A stretch of DNA of 42,044 bases from an uncultured Bacilli bacterium (GTDB lineage Bacteria; Bacillota_I; Bacilli_A; RF39; UBA660), in assembly GCA_934190785.1 (NCBI GenBank), contig CAKPTA010000009.1:1-42044 (forward strand), given 5' to 3'. Both the position numbers and the translations under genes were made by a program. The notes beneath the pieces were generated by a model. That model was not told the origin of the DNA. It worked only from the letters and a program-made list of their open reading frames with translations, and made no database searches. This document shows positions 7,351 through 16,322 of the stretch, one piece after another (within the stretch, counting starts at the first letter, position 1; every line of letters begins with the position of its first letter).

Positions 7351-9096
7351 TTCATTAATCTCACCCTTTATAAGTGACATAAATTCATCTCTAGTAACAT
7401 TTGTTGTATCACTGCTACCGTGAATACGATAACTAATACTGTTACTATCTACTTCATTTTGTCCTAATACTAAAATATAAGGTATTTTCTTAGTTTGAAG
7501 TTCACGCATTTTATACCCAAGTTTCTCATCTCTATCATCTAGGGTTACACGTACATTAGCGTTCTTTAATTCTTCAAATACTTCTTTCGCATATTCTAAA
7601 TGATATTTGTTATTTACAGGAACAACAGCCACTTGTATAGGAGCTAGCCAAGTTGGAAGAACACCTTTTGTCTCCTCAAGTAAGAAAGCAATAAAGCGAT
7701 CTAATGAACCTAAAATAGCTCTATGAATAACAATTGGTCTTACTCTTTCACCTTTTTCATCTACATAAGTTAAATCAAATCTTTCAGGTAATTGATAATC
7801 AAGCTGAATAGTTGAAAGCGTTACATCATGCCCTATAGCTGATTTTACTTGAACATCAAGTTTAGGTCCATAAAAAGCAGCTTCTCCAGGAGCTTCATAA
7901 AATTGAGCTCCGATATCTGTCAAAACTTCACGTAAATTTTCTTCTGATTTAGTCCATAACTCATCATTTCCAAAATATTTTTCAGTATTATTTTTATCTC
8001 GAAGTGATAAACGGAAACGGTAATCCTTAAATCCAAAATCTTTATAAACATCTAATATCAAATTAATAACGCCTTTAAATTCATCTTTTATTTGATCTGG
8101 TCTACAGAAAATATGTGAATCATTTTGTGTAAAAGCACGTGTTCTTTCAATACCACATACAGCACCGCTTGCTTCATATCTAAAGTCATTAGCAATTTCA
8201 GCTATTCTAACTGGAAGATCACGATATGAGTGAAGTGTACTTCTAAACATAACCATATGATGTGGACAGTTCATTGGTCTTAAAACATATGCTTCATCAT
8301 CAAGTTCCATAGATGGGAACATATCTTCTTTATAGTGATCCCAGTGTCCTGATGTTTTATATAAATCAACATTACCTAGGGATGGTGTCATAACATGTTT
8401 ATATCCAAGACTAATTTCCTTATCCATAATATAATCAGTAAGAGTTCTTCTTACAATAAATCCATTAGGAAGCCACATTGGAAGACCTTTTCCAACTAGT
8501 TCATCAAACATAAATATGCCTAAATCTTTTCCTATTTTTCTATGATCTCTTTCTTTTGCATCCTCAAGTTCCATAAGGTGTTTTTCTAAATCTTCTTCTG
8601 TTTCAAAACATACGCCATATATTCTTTGAAGCATTTTATTTTTAGCATCACCCTTAAAATAAGCACCTGATGTTTTTAAAAGTTTAAAATATTTTAATTC
8701 TTTTACAGTATCAACATGAGGTCCTCTACATAAATCAGTAAAGTCTCCTTGCGTATAACAAGAAATAACTGTATCATTTTCATCCATTCTTGATATTAAA
8801 TCAATTTTATATGGATCATTTTTAAACATTTCAAGAGCTTCTTCTTTAGTAAGCTCATGTCTTACAATACGTTTACCATCTTTAGCAATTTTTTTCATTT
8901 CTTTTTCAATTTTTGGCAAATCTTCTTCTTTAATTACATCATCACCTAAATCAACATCATAATAAAAACCTTCTTCAATAACAGGTCCTACCCAAAACAT
9001 TGCCTTAGGGTATAAATGTTTTATAGCTTGTGCTAATAAATGAGCACAACTATGATTCATTACACTTAATCTTTCATTTTCTTTTATATTAATCAT
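7330..9096 (-). CDS. thrS: Threonyl-tRNA synthetase lacking the TGS domain
   Basis: A 588-residue class II synthetase that charges tRNA-Thr. The editing domain starts at once (NHSCAHLLAQAIKHLYP, with the HxxxH pattern; CRGPHVDT further on). The catalytic core follows (motif 2 FRYEASGAVCGIERTRAFTQ, motif 3 region HRAILGSLDRFIAFLLEE), then the anticodon-binding domain (QVAVVPVN to the end). Most bacterial ThrRS are near 640 residues and begin with a TGS domain of about 60 residues, which is absent here. Only 17 bases separate the ATG from the gene upstream, so no room is left for it. A T-box in the leader regulates the unit. Confidence 0.95.
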   Translation of the reverse strand: MINIKENERLSVMNHSCAHLLAQAIKHLYPKAMFWVGPVIEEGFYYDVDLGDDVIKEEDLPKIEKEMKKIAKDGKRIVRHELTKEEALEMFKNDPYKIDLISRMDENDTVISCYTQGDFTDLCRGPHVDTVKELKYFKLLKTSGAYFKGDAKNKMLQRIYGVCFETEEDLEKHLMELEDAKERDHRKIGKDLGIFMFDELVGKGLPMWLPNGFIVRRTLTDYIMDKEISLGYKHVMTPSLGNVDLYKTSGHWDHYKEDMFPSMELDDEAYVLRPMNCPHHMVMFRSTLHSYRDLPVRIAEIANDFRYEASGAVCGIERTRAFTQNDSHIFCRPDQIKDEFKGVINLILDVYKDFGFKDYRFRLSLRDKNNTEKYFGNDELWTKSEENLREVLTDIGAQFYEAPGEAAFYGPKLDVQVKSAIGHDVTLSTIQLDYQLPERFDLTYVDEKGERVRPIVIHRAILGSLDRFIAFLLEETKGVLPTWLAPIQVAVVPVNNKYHLEYAKEVFEELKNANVRVTLDDRDEKLGYKMRELQTKKIPYILVLGQNEVDSNSISYRIHGSSDTTNVTRDEFMSLIKGEINEKNRTHD

Positions 9097-9113
9097 TTTA
9101 TCTATCCTCTCTT

Positions 9114-9575
9114 TTATCTTTTATGACTATAACATTTTGTTTTTTGACGATTAACCTTACAAGTAATTTGTTGATCAGGAAGAAAAGCATCCTCTTCTAC
9201 TACTTCACCAGTGCTAATCTCTCTATAACCAATTTCTCTTAGTTCTCTACTTCTAATTTTCTTTAAATCTTGACTGCTATATTCGCTATTTAAACTAGCC
9301 ATTAAATAATCTAAATTATACGATTTTGGATTTTCGTACACAAGAACTTGGTGATTATTATCACGTACAAGTAAATGACTACCATTTGCAATTGTTACTT
9401 TGTTAACTTTCTTAAAATTTACATGATTTAATAAAATACCTTTTTTAGATATTAAATATTCTTCCATTACATGATGGGTAAGTTTAAATGGACCATCATA
9501 ACTAATACCGATATAATTTTCCATAAACTCTTCAATACTTAAAATATTTTTCTTACTTGTTTCAATTTTCGCCAT
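9114..9575 (-). CDS. Unknown 153-residue protein between T-box and thrS
   Basis: I do not recognise this protein. The ATG at 9575 (MAKIETSKKN) follows a GGAGGA site; longer readings would begin inside the T-box terminator hairpin and are rejected. It is predicted soluble with mixed helix and strand. It has a basic tail with two Cys (ITCKVNRQKTKCYSHKR) and a conserved-looking LRELREIGYREISTGEVV-type segment. It shares the T-box-controlled transcript with thrS, so its level should rise when uncharged tRNA-Thr accumulates. A link to translation or threonine use is inference from position. It does not resemble a detached TGS domain. Confidence 0.75.
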   Translation of the reverse strand: MAKIETSKKNILSIEEFMENYIGISYDGPFKLTHHVMEEYLISKKGILLNHVNFKKVNKVTIANGSHLLVRDNNHQVLVYENPKSYNLDYLMASLNSEYSSQDLKKIRSRELREIGYREISTGEVVEEDAFLPDQQITCKVNRQKTKCYSHKR

Positions 9576-9591
9576 AAAACTCCTCCTAAAT

Positions 9592-9800
9592 ACAGAAAAA
9601 CGCCCCTCTTGCAAGGAGCGTTTCTACGCGGTACCATCCTAATTTATTACTTAATTAAATGATAACGGAATTACCGGAACATCTTTCGAGTTCAATTCAT
9701 AGGTAGTAACTAAATACTTCACTTATTGGTTTGCACCAAACACCAACTCTCTTTAAAGGAAAAGTAATAGTCATGTCCTAATCAAAATCTTTAACTTGAT
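9592..9800 (-). promoter_or_regulatory. T-box leader (Thr) controlling the thrS unit
   Basis: The minus strand shows the T-box features in order. The stem I apical region reads AGAGAGTTGGTG. A specifier region follows with ACT ACC, both Thr codons. Further on is the T-box sequence GGATGGTACCGCG, whose TGGT can pair with the ACCA end of an uncharged tRNA. The terminator AACGCTCCTTGCAAGAGGGG plus CGTTTTT ends the leader at about 9594. Uncharged tRNA-Thr should favour the antiterminator and turn on the gene at 9114 and thrS. Confidence 0.9.
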
Positions 9801-9829
9801 TTTACTACAAAATATTAACAAGGTCAATG

Positions 9830-11881
9830 TTATTGTAATTTTTTTTGATATCCATATTTTTTCGTATTTATATCATCACACATTCCCTTTGTTTCTTTTA
9901 TGAGTGAATATATATCTTCATTTGTTAATTCTTTATTTGAAATAAAATATCTATTATGAAGTCTTTGATTAAAGAGTGAAATATAACTTCTAGCTGGAGA
10001 TGTAAATTCACCAGTTGGACATAAATCTCTAACTTCAATAGAACTATATACCCTATTATCAGTCGATGAATCTATTAGTTCTTCATCACCAACGCCATAT
10101 GTAAAAGCTCTATTTTGTAAAATAAGTGGCAACTTATTATCTTGACAATACTTTGCTATATGATTTTTCATAAAACAAATTTGTGTTTCTAGAACATCAC
10201 TTGCTGTTAACTCACCATATTTTTTAATATTGAGAGCGTGTTCATTAATTAAATTTCTAGATATTTCTGTTAAAATATTCAAAGTATCATAGTATTTATT
10301 TTTCTTATCAATACGAGATTGTTCAGCTTGTTTAAAATTAAAATTCTTACTAACTCTAATTTTTACTTTTTCAACACTAAACTCTCTAACATCCATGCCT
10401 TTTGTAAGTTCAAATGTATAAGCATACGCGAATCTTTTTCTTCCTTGAAGTAGTGAAAATCTTCTATAATATTCTTTTTTGAACATACGATTATCAGATG
10501 TTAAGAATTCATTTTTAGCAGATAAATCTTCTAATGAATTTCTAATAACAAAGCTTGCAACATCTGTTACATAAAGAGTTAAATAATATGCATTCTTCTC
10601 TTTTCTAACAGATAAAGCATCTTCAAAAATTTTTGCTTTTTCATTATCAATAGTAATTATTTGAACATTATCTTTTGCTTCATGCTTTTTCTTATTTGTT
10701 CTAGGCTTATTTATTTTCTTATAATATTCAAGTAAATCAGATAATTTAGATAAAGTAGAAAAGATTTCTTTTTGTTTATATGTTTCATAATTATTCTTTT
10801 CATATATACTACTAACATGATCTATTTTAGATACAACAATATTATAAAAATCATTATCTATTTTAGTCCCATAATTAATATGAGCCCTGATTAATTTTTC
10901 TAAATAATCAATTTCATCTTTTACTTTTTTATCACTAATATTTCTATTAATTATTATATTAAAGTATTTTTCTAGTATATATTCAAATATATAGTTACCC
11001 TTATTATCTTCTATTTCATATAACTCAGGATAACTATTTAAAAGCATAATAGCTCCTTCTAGGTCATCTATATTAGATATTTTACCTAAATAAATTCTTC
11101 CAATATCATCAAAAAGATCATCTTCTTCATTATCAAATAAAATATCAGTATCAATATCATCACCATAATCAATATTACCAGCTAAAGAAGCACTTGCTTT
11201 TTGTTTCTTTCTTAATTCTTTTTTCTCTAAACGTATAACTTTTTCAATATAATCAATTATTTTTAATAAAGACACGCTTTCACTACTTACAGTAGCTAAT
11301 TTATTTAATAAATCAGGTAAAAAAGAACAGTTATTAGATTCATAATTAAGCTCTATTACTCTTTCCAAAATACGATAATTTCTTCTTGATTTAGCAAGCA
11401 ATTTATCATACTTAATTTTTAAATTTGTTAAACATTCTAATCTTGTACTATAGTCTTTTTGCATAGCCTCTTCTTCAGCTATAAGTTTCTTTTGTGTCTC
11501 TTCTTCTAACACATCACTATTATCTTCCTTATCACTTTTAAGAGAACTAGTTTTCTTTATTCTTTGTTCTTCTAATAATGATTTTGAATAAATAGATATT
11601 TGTTCTGAGCACACATCAATACTTTTTATTTTTTGCTTAATTAACTTTGAATCTTTACCGTCTTTATCTAACATTTTCTTTGTTATAACTAAACTTTTAC
11701 GCAACTTTCTTAAATATGACTTTGTAAGACTAATGATTTGTTGCTTTTCTGTAATTTTAAATTCATCTAACATAGATGATGAAAAGAATGTATTTATTGA
11801 AGATAGTTTTAAAGCAAGGTCAGTTGCTACTCTTTTTAAATTTTCTTGTTCAGATATTTTTCTCTTTTTTATTTCACTCAT
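9830..11881 (-). CDS. Coiled-coil protein with degenerate RNase II/R (RNB) domain
   Basis: A 683-residue protein in two parts. About 370 residues of charged helical, coiled-coil-like sequence come first. The C-terminal 280 residues carry the landmarks of the RNB exoribonuclease domain: TIDNEKAKIFEDALSV (about residue 410; compare TIDPEDAKDFDDAISV in RNase R), LYVTDVASFVIRNSLEDL (compare VHIADVSHYV), and FTSPARSYISLFNQRLHNR (about 625; compare FTSPIRRYPDL). Of the metal-binding acidic residues one appears replaced by Ile and one by Glu. The cold-shock and S1 domains of RNase R are missing. It starts 8 bases after dnaI, so it is part of the primosome operon, in the place that ytxC takes in Bacillus. 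It may be an inactive RNA-binding relative or an altered nuclease. Domain call fairly sure; function unknown. Confidence 0.65.
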   Translation of the reverse strand: MSEIKKRKISEQENLKRVATDLALKLSSINTFFSSSMLDEFKITEKQQIISLTKSYLRKLRKSLVITKKMLDKDGKDSKLIKQKIKSIDVCSEQISIYSKSLLEEQRIKKTSSLKSDKEDNSDVLEEETQKKLIAEEEAMQKDYSTRLECLTNLKIKYDKLLAKSRRNYRILERVIELNYESNNCSFLPDLLNKLATVSSESVSLLKIIDYIEKVIRLEKKELRKKQKASASLAGNIDYGDDIDTDILFDNEEDDLFDDIGRIYLGKISNIDDLEGAIMLLNSYPELYEIEDNKGNYIFEYILEKYFNIIINRNISDKKVKDEIDYLEKLIRAHINYGTKIDNDFYNIVVSKIDHVSSIYEKNNYETYKQKEIFSTLSKLSDLLEYYKKINKPRTNKKKHEAKDNVQIITIDNEKAKIFEDALSVRKEKNAYYLTLYVTDVASFVIRNSLEDLSAKNEFLTSDNRMFKKEYYRRFSLLQGRKRFAYAYTFELTKGMDVREFSVEKVKIRVSKNFNFKQAEQSRIDKKNKYYDTLNILTEISRNLINEHALNIKKYGELTASDVLETQICFMKNHIAKYCQDNKLPLILQNRAFTYGVGDEELIDSSTDNRVYSSIEVRDLCPTGEFTSPARSYISLFNQRLHNRYFISNKELTNEDIYSLIKETKGMCDDINTKKYGYQKKLQ

Positions 11882-11889
11882 ATATATTC

Positions 11890-12810
11890 CTACTTTCTTA
11901 AATTAGCGCTAACCATTTCAATATCATCGGTTAGTTGTAAAATGCGTTCAATTACTCTTCTAGATTTTAATTCTTCAACACCGTCATGTGTTATACTAAA
12001 ATGTTGTTCTAAAGCTTTAATATCTAAATTAGACGTAAAGAACGTTGGTAGTGAAGACTGCATCCTATATTGTAAAATAGAACACAAAACTTCATCTCTT
12101 CCCCAAGGAGTTACAGCCTCAGCTCCAATGTCATCAATGCATAAAATTGGTATTTTTTTTATTTTATCAACTTTAGCTTGATAGTCATTTTGGAACGAAG
12201 ACTTAAGCTCTCTTAAAAAGTCAGGCCAAAATACAATCGCACTTTTTATACCTCTTTTTGCTAAGGTACTAAAAGACGCCGCCACTAAATAAGTTTTACC
12301 ACATCCAAAATTGCCGTGCAAATAAAGACCTTTTTGATGTGGGTTAGAACTATACGATTCAATAAATTCCTTAAGCCACTTAATTGTTTTATATCTGTTT
12401 TTATCTTCCATATAAATGTTATTCATACTAGCAAATCCAAGCTCTTTTGGAAGACCAAACAAACTCATATTTTTAATATAAGCATTATCACTATTTTCTT
12501 TTATTTTCTTTTTACATGGTTGATATGAAAAAATTAATTTTCCTTGAACCTCTTTTGGAAGGTATGCGTAACCGGTTATTTTATTTTGACATTCTAAAAT
12601 ATTTTTACAATGTTTACAGTTATGGTATTCCAAACTTGAATCCCTAAGAAGTGATGTATACTTAGATAATTCTTCAATAGAAAGAGAAAGCTTATTTGTA
12701 AACTCATCAAATGATGCATCTTTTTTAGCGTCAAGAAAATCTTTTATTAACGAATTATCTAAATCTACTTTATTTGAAAAATTACTTACTAATGAACTCA
12801 TATTCTGCAT
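11890..12810 (-). CDS. dnaI: DnaI helicase loader
   Basis: A 306-residue primosome protein. The N-terminal part contains the Cys/His cluster typical of DnaI (NCKHCKNILEC, then QPCKK at about residue 100). The C-terminal AAA+ ATPase has Walker A GNFGCGKT (about residue 165), Walker B PILCIDDIG (about 220), and an arginine-rich end (SRRVIERI). DnaI loads the replicative helicase DnaC onto DNA with the help of DnaB and DnaD. It follows dnaB by 8 bases, as in B. subtilis. The ATG has an AGGTGAT site. Confidence 0.92.
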   Translation of the reverse strand: MQNMSSLVSNFSNKVDLDNSLIKDFLDAKKDASFDEFTNKLSLSIEELSKYTSLLRDSSLEYHNCKHCKNILECQNKITGYAYLPKEVQGKLIFSYQPCKKKIKENSDNAYIKNMSLFGLPKELGFASMNNIYMEDKNRYKTIKWLKEFIESYSSNPHQKGLYLHGNFGCGKTYLVAASFSTLAKRGIKSAIVFWPDFLRELKSSFQNDYQAKVDKIKKIPILCIDDIGAEAVTPWGRDEVLCSILQYRMQSSLPTFFTSNLDIKALEQHFSITHDGVEELKSRRVIERILQLTDDIEMVSANLRK

Positions 12811-12818
12811 AATATCAC

Positions 12819-14108
12819 CTACTTTAATTCACTAAGCATTTTTTTCATTTCTGCTATCTCACTATCAGACGCTTTACTTTCACTTATATTTTCTTTAAAC
12901 CATACTGGTTTTTCTTCGATATTTTTTGTAACTTTTGTCTGTTTATATTTTTTCATATTTTTATATTCTTTTTCTGCAAATGACATAGCACTTTCAACTG
13001 TTTCAATTTTACTTTTCGCCCACTGTCCTGCTATTGACTCAACAAAAGAGCGTGTCAACTTATTATTGTTGATTTTAAGAACATAGTCAACCAACACATT
13101 TACAACGCCAGGATTTAAATTCATATCTAAAAGTAAATATTCTAAAATAGCTGTATCCTGTTTAGTTGGACGAGCTCCATTATATTTACTTAATAAAAAG
13201 TCATATGGAGTTGTTGTTTCAAATTGATAGATAATTTTAGCCTTCTTACTAGTTTCACCAGAAGGTTTTCTTAAATATTCTGGTTGACTTCGATATAATA
13301 AGCTTGGAAGTTTTCCATAATGTTCAAATTGATATACTTTTCTACTATTCATTTTTAATAAGCTTTTATCAATAATTCTCTTTTCTGATAAAGAATTTCT
13401 AATAAGCTCACTCATTTTTTCATTATCAAAGTCATAAATAAATGATAATTTATATAAAAGTTCCTTTGTATCTTTAGTAAGACTACTTGGATTAAACATC
13501 TCTTCTGGTAAAGAAGCTATAATAGTATCAAGATCTATTTTTGATGTTATCTCTAATTTGTTTCTGCTTACTTTTCTAATATCATTTTCAATATGATCAT
13601 AGCTATTTAAATCAGTTGATTCAAATATTTCATTAAATTTACATGTTATATCAGTATATTCGCTTAAATTCATACGTGGTAATTTAAAGTAAGATACAAT
13701 TTTATCGTATTCCGTTGTTCCGACATTATTATAAAGTGATATATTTAAAACAGGATTGTTTAAAAATTCATGTGCCGTTAAGGGCGAAAACATTTCATAT
13801 ACAAATCTATTTACATCGCCTTTTTTAAAATAAGTTTTAATAAGACCAATGCCTTCAAGACGCTCCCTAGCTTCTTTTATTCCATCTAAGCGAAGGCGCA
13901 TGTTAGTCATTAAATGATGATGTGTCCATTCAAGCGATATTATTTCACTTTGATCTAAATATGACCACAAAGTAAAGTAAAGACTGATAGCTGCTTGCCC
14001 AATTATTGGTTGATATAACATTGTTAAAATTTTCCTATCTTGGTCGCATAAAACAGTACGATTTACAACAACAAATGTATCAGCTGGCAAAAGGCTTTGT
14101 TTTAACAT
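12819..14108 (-). CDS. dnaB: DnaB replication initiation / membrane attachment protein
   Basis: A 429-residue protein of the DnaB/DnaD family of Bacillota. The N-terminal winged-helix region (TVLCDQDRKILTMLYQPIIG, about residues 17-36) is typical of the family. The C-terminal helical region (NPGVVNVLVDYVLKINNNKL) resembles the DnaD-type DDBH2 domain, followed by a charged tail. It acts with DnaD and DnaI to recruit and load the helicase at oriC and at restart sites. Start chosen at the ATG (MLKQSLLP) 8 bases after GGAG; a GTG six codons upstream is less likely. Operon with dnaI and the RNB-domain gene. Confidence 0.88.
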   Translation of the reverse strand: MLKQSLLPADTFVVVNRTVLCDQDRKILTMLYQPIIGQAAISLYFTLWSYLDQSEIISLEWTHHHLMTNMRLRLDGIKEARERLEGIGLIKTYFKKGDVNRFVYEMFSPLTAHEFLNNPVLNISLYNNVGTTEYDKIVSYFKLPRMNLSEYTDITCKFNEIFESTDLNSYDHIENDIRKVSRNKLEITSKIDLDTIIASLPEEMFNPSSLTKDTKELLYKLSFIYDFDNEKMSELIRNSLSEKRIIDKSLLKMNSRKVYQFEHYGKLPSLLYRSQPEYLRKPSGETSKKAKIIYQFETTTPYDFLLSKYNGARPTKQDTAILEYLLLDMNLNPGVVNVLVDYVLKINNNKLTRSFVESIAGQWAKSKIETVESAMSFAEKEYKNMKKYKQTKVTKNIEEKPVWFKENISESKASDSEIAEMKKMLSELK

Positions 14109-14159
14109 ACTATCCACTCCACTCACAATTTATCTTTATTTTAACACAAAAAAAAATGA

Positions 14160-14183
14160 AAAAAAAGAGGAATTCCTCTTTAT
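14160..14183 (-). terminator. Terminator after the DUF2207 gene
   Basis: AAAGAGGAATTCCTCTTT is a perfect palindrome followed on the minus strand by a T run. It overlaps the stop codon at 14180 and separates this gene from the dnaB operon. Confidence 0.8.
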
Positions 14184-15922
14184 AATAATTTATTTGGTGC
14201 TTGATGTAACAATTCATCTGTAGCACTACTATCTGTCTGCATGCAAATTGTTAAAGTTGCAACAATTTTATCAATACAATAACTCAATTTTTCAGGTGTA
14301 TATGGTTCACTACTGGTGTACCAAAATGGTTTTTCTTTTATATACTCACTTCGTGATGTTAACCACCACTTAGTAACTCCGAATGTAACAGCATAAGGAA
14401 TCATATTATAAACATAATTACTATCTTTTGCTACATTTTCTTTTGTTTCATTTAAATTGGATGTCATAAGACGATGTTTTAAATCAGATACTTTATCATA
14501 AGCAGCACTTCCATAAGGAGTTCTAAGAAGAATATTTTGATAAAAATAAGTAATTAAACCAAATAAAATATTATTAATTAAATAGATAATTAAATTAATT
14601 TTAAAATTAAGTAAAGCATAAATACCAAGAATGGTTAAAACAACATATAATGCATAAATAAAATTAAAATATTTACCATGTAATTTAGATAATAAAACAT
14701 ATAGAATAATTCCTAGAACAATACTTATACTAAAGGAAAAAAGATACGTTTCACCTAAATAATAAAGCATATCAATCTGCGAAACTGTAAATGCTAAAGC
14801 AATTAAAGATAAAAGAATATTTTTTTTCTTTTTTATATTTGGATAAAATAATTTAAGACGATTTTTTTTACTTTCGACAATTTGTCTTAAATCTTCAAGA
14901 TAAGGTAGAAATATACCATTAATACTTGTGGCATCAACCTCATCCTTGTTTTGAAAAATGCCATCAAAAACAATTTTCTTACCAGCATTAATGCCATCAT
15001 ATTCTTTTACTTTTATTAATTTATATTCACTCTTTTCACCGCTACCATAATTTTTTATAGTAATATATCCTTCACAAGAAAGAGTAAAAATAAGAGAAAC
15101 AACATCAACCATACGCATTTTACCATTAAATAAATAAGCACATTCTAGGCTAGTAAGGTCATCTATATCAACATCTATTTTTTTTCTTTCATGATATTTT
15201 TTATATAACATAAAAGTTGAGACAAGAACAATTATAGAAAATATTATATATGATACTTTAAGATAAGATGTTGTTGTCATAGTATCTTTAAAATATCCTT
15301 GATCTAGAACAACTCTAAGAGACAATACATTTCCTTTAAGAGTCTTAGTATTTACTATACCATTAATTATATCATTTGACACTTGATAATCTATTTTATC
15401 AGTTACATCAACATTTCCTGAATAAAATTTGATATTTTTTAAATCACTAGCATCTTTTACTGTAACGGAAAAACTCATTTGTTCTATTTTAGATGCATTA
15501 TCGCTATCCATAAAAGATAAATATACAATATCACTTTTATTATCTAAATCGCGACCCATATTATATTTATAATTAAGTAGATAAGTTGTGTTAGTATCAC
15601 TATCTTCACGTTCAAAAACAATCTCACGATTTTTACTCGTATTATTAACAGTATATTTACCGTCTATTTTAATATCACTAACAGTTGGGGCGTATTTAAG
15701 TTTTTTATTTTTTTCACTTAAAACAGTTTGTTGAAGTGGTATCTTTCTTTTGAAAGATGAAGCAGCATCAAAATAAACATTATAATACTCTGTTATATTA
15801 TAAATATTATTCTCATCTATTTCTGCTTCAATATATAAATTTGTTATATTATAATCTTTTGCTAAAGCACATGTAGGCAAAAACATCAAAGCTAAAATCA
15901 GTAATATTAATTTCTTTTTCAT
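14180..15922 (-). CDS. DUF2207 membrane protein
   Basis: A 580-residue protein with a cleavable signal peptide (LILLILALMFLPTCALA). An extracytoplasmic beta-sandwich region of about 190 residues follows (YNITNLYIEAEIDENNIYNI, then RKIPLQQ). One membrane helix at about 215, a cytoplasmic domain, and a cluster of three or four helices near residues 370-470 complete it. This is the layout of DUF2207 proteins, common in Bacillota and of unknown function. The usual Gly-rich low-complexity tail of the family is absent. Start placed at the ATG before KKKLIL; a GTG three codons earlier also opens the frame. It appears to be a single-gene unit between the bacteriocin operon and dnaB. Confidence 0.7.
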   Translation of the reverse strand: MKKKLILLILALMFLPTCALAKDYNITNLYIEAEIDENNIYNITEYYNVYFDAASSFKRKIPLQQTVLSEKNKKLKYAPTVSDIKIDGKYTVNNTSKNREIVFEREDSDTNTTYLLNYKYNMGRDLDNKSDIVYLSFMDSDNASKIEQMSFSVTVKDASDLKNIKFYSGNVDVTDKIDYQVSNDIINGIVNTKTLKGNVLSLRVVLDQGYFKDTMTTTSYLKVSYIIFSIIVLVSTFMLYKKYHERKKIDVDIDDLTSLECAYLFNGKMRMVDVVSLIFTLSCEGYITIKNYGSGEKSEYKLIKVKEYDGINAGKKIVFDGIFQNKDEVDATSINGIFLPYLEDLRQIVESKKNRLKLFYPNIKKKKNILLSLIALAFTVSQIDMLYYLGETYLFSFSISIVLGIILYVLLSKLHGKYFNFIYALYVVLTILGIYALLNFKINLIIYLINNILFGLITYFYQNILLRTPYGSAAYDKVSDLKHRLMTSNLNETKENVAKDSNYVYNMIPYAVTFGVTKWWLTSRSEYIKEKPFWYTSSEPYTPEKLSYCIDKIVATLTICMQTDSSATDELLHQAPNKLL

Positions 15923-15979
15923 AATTAACACACCCTTTTATTCTTATAACATTATAACATACTATATTTCTTTTTAAAA

Positions 15980-16010
15980 GAAAAAATAAAGCACAAAGCT
16001 TTATTTTTCA
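15980..16010 (-). terminator. Terminator of the bacteriocin operon
   Basis: AAATAAAGC and GCTTTATTT pair around TTTGT, followed on the minus strand by T6. It starts inside the stop of the small membrane protein gene, closing the operon. Confidence 0.8.
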
Positions 16011-16162
16011 CAAACACCATTAGCGTAATATCTGCTAAGAGATCCTTGCATATTTCCATAATGATATAAAATATTACACACTTCAACATAAAGGGGCAAA
16101 AGTGCTACTAAAACAAATAATTTTAAGTAATATTTTAATCTATCTTGTTTTAAAGTGAACAT
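16001..16162 (-). CDS. Small membrane protein, candidate bacteriocin immunity
   Basis: A 53-residue frame starting ATG TTC ACT within the last codons of the second bacteriocin gene (13-base overlap). A basic N-terminus (LKQDRLKYYLK) is followed by one hydrophobic helix (LFVLVALLPLYVEVCNILY), then a polar tail containing a Cys. There is no double-glycine leader, so it is not a third bacteriocin. Its size, membrane helix and place as last gene before the terminator fit an immunity protein that protects the producer. No family match is recognised. Immunity is inferred from context only; it could be a chance frame. Confidence 0.5.
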   Translation of the reverse strand: MFTLKQDRLKYYLKLFVLVALLPLYVEVCNILYHYGNMQGSLSRYYANGVCEK

Positions 16163-16314
16163 ATACGACCATTTTGTACCCTTCTAACAGCACTTCCTAA
16201 ACTTCGACCTAAATCAAGTAACCCATTAACTGCTCTTACAATAGCTGTAATCCAAGCAGCGCTATATGCACCACCAAAAATTTCTTTCAACTCATCTTTA
16301 TTTAATGCTTTCAT
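16150..16314 (-). CDS. Double-glycine bacteriocin precursor, peptide B
   Basis: A 54-residue precursor too short for common ORF cut-offs. The leader MKALNKDELKEIFGG has the double-glycine pattern (hydrophobic residues at -4, -7, -12 type positions and GG at the cut). Mature peptide of 39 residues: it begins AYSAAWITAIVRAVNG, contains a GxxxG motif (GRSLG), is cationic (five Arg) and ends in RICSL. GxxxG motifs and short cationic amphipathic helices are typical of class IIb two-peptide bacteriocins, which insert into target membranes as pairs. A strong AGGAGG site precedes the ATG. It follows peptide A by 8 bases. Confidence 0.8.
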   Translation of the reverse strand: MKALNKDELKEIFGGAYSAAWITAIVRAVNGLLDLGRSLGSAVRRVQNGRICSL

Positions 16315-16322
16315 AAATCCTC

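Noticed and set aside
9830..11881. YtxC, the sporulation protein found between dnaI and thrS in Bacillus
   Set aside because: The protein is more than twice the length of YtxC and its C-terminal half matches RNB landmarks instead.
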